Below, piece after piece: positions 63,792-64,000 of a stretch of DNA of 64,000 bases. The first letter of the stretch is position 1. Each line of letters opens with the position of its first letter. Source of the DNA: Clostridia bacterium (lineage in GTDB: Bacteria > Bacillota > Clostridia > CAKSNL01 > HGM11501); assembly GCA_017411325.1 (NCBI GenBank), contig JAFQQJ010000019.1, positions 124,001 to 188,000 on the forward strand. The letters run 5' to 3'. The notes below the pieces were generated by a model. The model was not told where the DNA came from. It searched no databases and saw only the letters and a program-made list of their open reading frames with translations. The position numbers were made by a program, and so were the translations under genes.

Positions 63792-63817
63792 AATATCTTT
63801 GTAAAGGAGGCCTTTTA

Positions 63818-64000
63818 ATGGACGTCAAAGATATAATAGTAAAAAGATTTACCGAGCTTTGCTCTGCCAGAAACATGAAAATCAACGAGCTTGCTAATAT
63901 TTCAGGTGTTACTCCGTCAACCGCTTACAGTATGATGGACCCTTCCCGCAGAGATGTATCAATAAGAACCATCAAAAAGTTTTGCGATGGATTGGAAATA
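63818..64000 (+). CDS. XRE-family helix-turn-helix regulator, N-terminal part
   Basis: 61 residues visible from the ATG at 63818 (AAAGGAGG upstream), cut by the window end. Cro/C1 HTH: FTELCSARNMKINELANISG, VTPSTAYSMMDPSRRD, ISIRTIKKFCDGLEI-like. This is the common small clostridial regulator type. Divergent from the transporter gene with a 224-bp intergenic region containing two palindromes. Confidence 0.85.
   Translation, partial: MDVKDIIVKRFTELCSARNMKINELANISGVTPSTAYSMMDPSRRDVSIRTIKKFCDGLEI

Overview
The window reads as chromosomal DNA of a low-to-middle GC Gram-positive anaerobe of the Clostridia type. The reasons are strong AAGGAGG ribosome-binding sites, sigma-A promoters of the TTGACA-17-TATAAT kind, S-layer homology (SLH) and 'stalk' (copper amine oxidase N-terminal-like) domains on secreted proteins, an unlinked mreB-like gene, a meso-diaminopimelate dehydrogenase and a short cobalamin methionine synthase. 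The many glycoside hydrolases suggest a glycan-degrading, probably gut-type, organism. Genus cannot be told from the sequence alone.

Layout. 1-3272: end of a hexosamine operon (nagB-like tail, nagA, GH20 hexosaminidase). 3299-9307: housekeeping operon proS - mreB-like - comEC - holA, then tRNA-Arg(ACG). 9490-12907: small accessory stretch with a SLOG protein and divergent XRE regulator, a serine hydrolase, a second XRE regulator divergent from an excisionase-like 52-residue protein, a zinc ribbon and an anchored protein. 13040-14593: ABC-F ATPase. 14715-16865: duplicated module of a coil protein and a multi-TM protein, family not recognised. 16877-20892: GH78-type rhamnosidase, acyl-ACP thioesterase and GH172/DUF2961 protein. 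20919-22856: putative TIM-barrel hydrolase on the minus strand.

From 23027 onward the plus-strand background genes (ddh, SGNH hydrolase, Dabb protein, GyrA/ParC-like topoisomerase) alternate with large minus-strand loci for secreted proteins. Three of these (23027-28738, 44425-49663, 57173-62570) are paralogous two-gene cassettes: a secreted GH71/99-like enzyme followed 13-15 bp later by a secreted protein made of four or five F5/8 type C (discoidin, CBM32-like) domains and a C-terminal stalk domain. A fourth, solo F5/8C-stalk protein lies at 55442-56992. At 32703-43145 is a 3480-residue surface protein with many F5/8C domains and three SLH repeats. Together they look like a cell-surface glycan capture and degradation system with no transporter, sensor or sortase nearby.

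A family of short palindromic intergenic repeats (TGTCATTCTGA...GAAGAATCTC) occurs at 32293-32380 and in two clusters at 43412-43603 and 44009-44381 that bracket a GIY-YIG nuclease gene. That is the best candidate here for an undescribed mobile or repeat-maintenance system. The window ends with the metF-metH pair (minus strand), an AEC-type transporter and the start of another XRE regulator.
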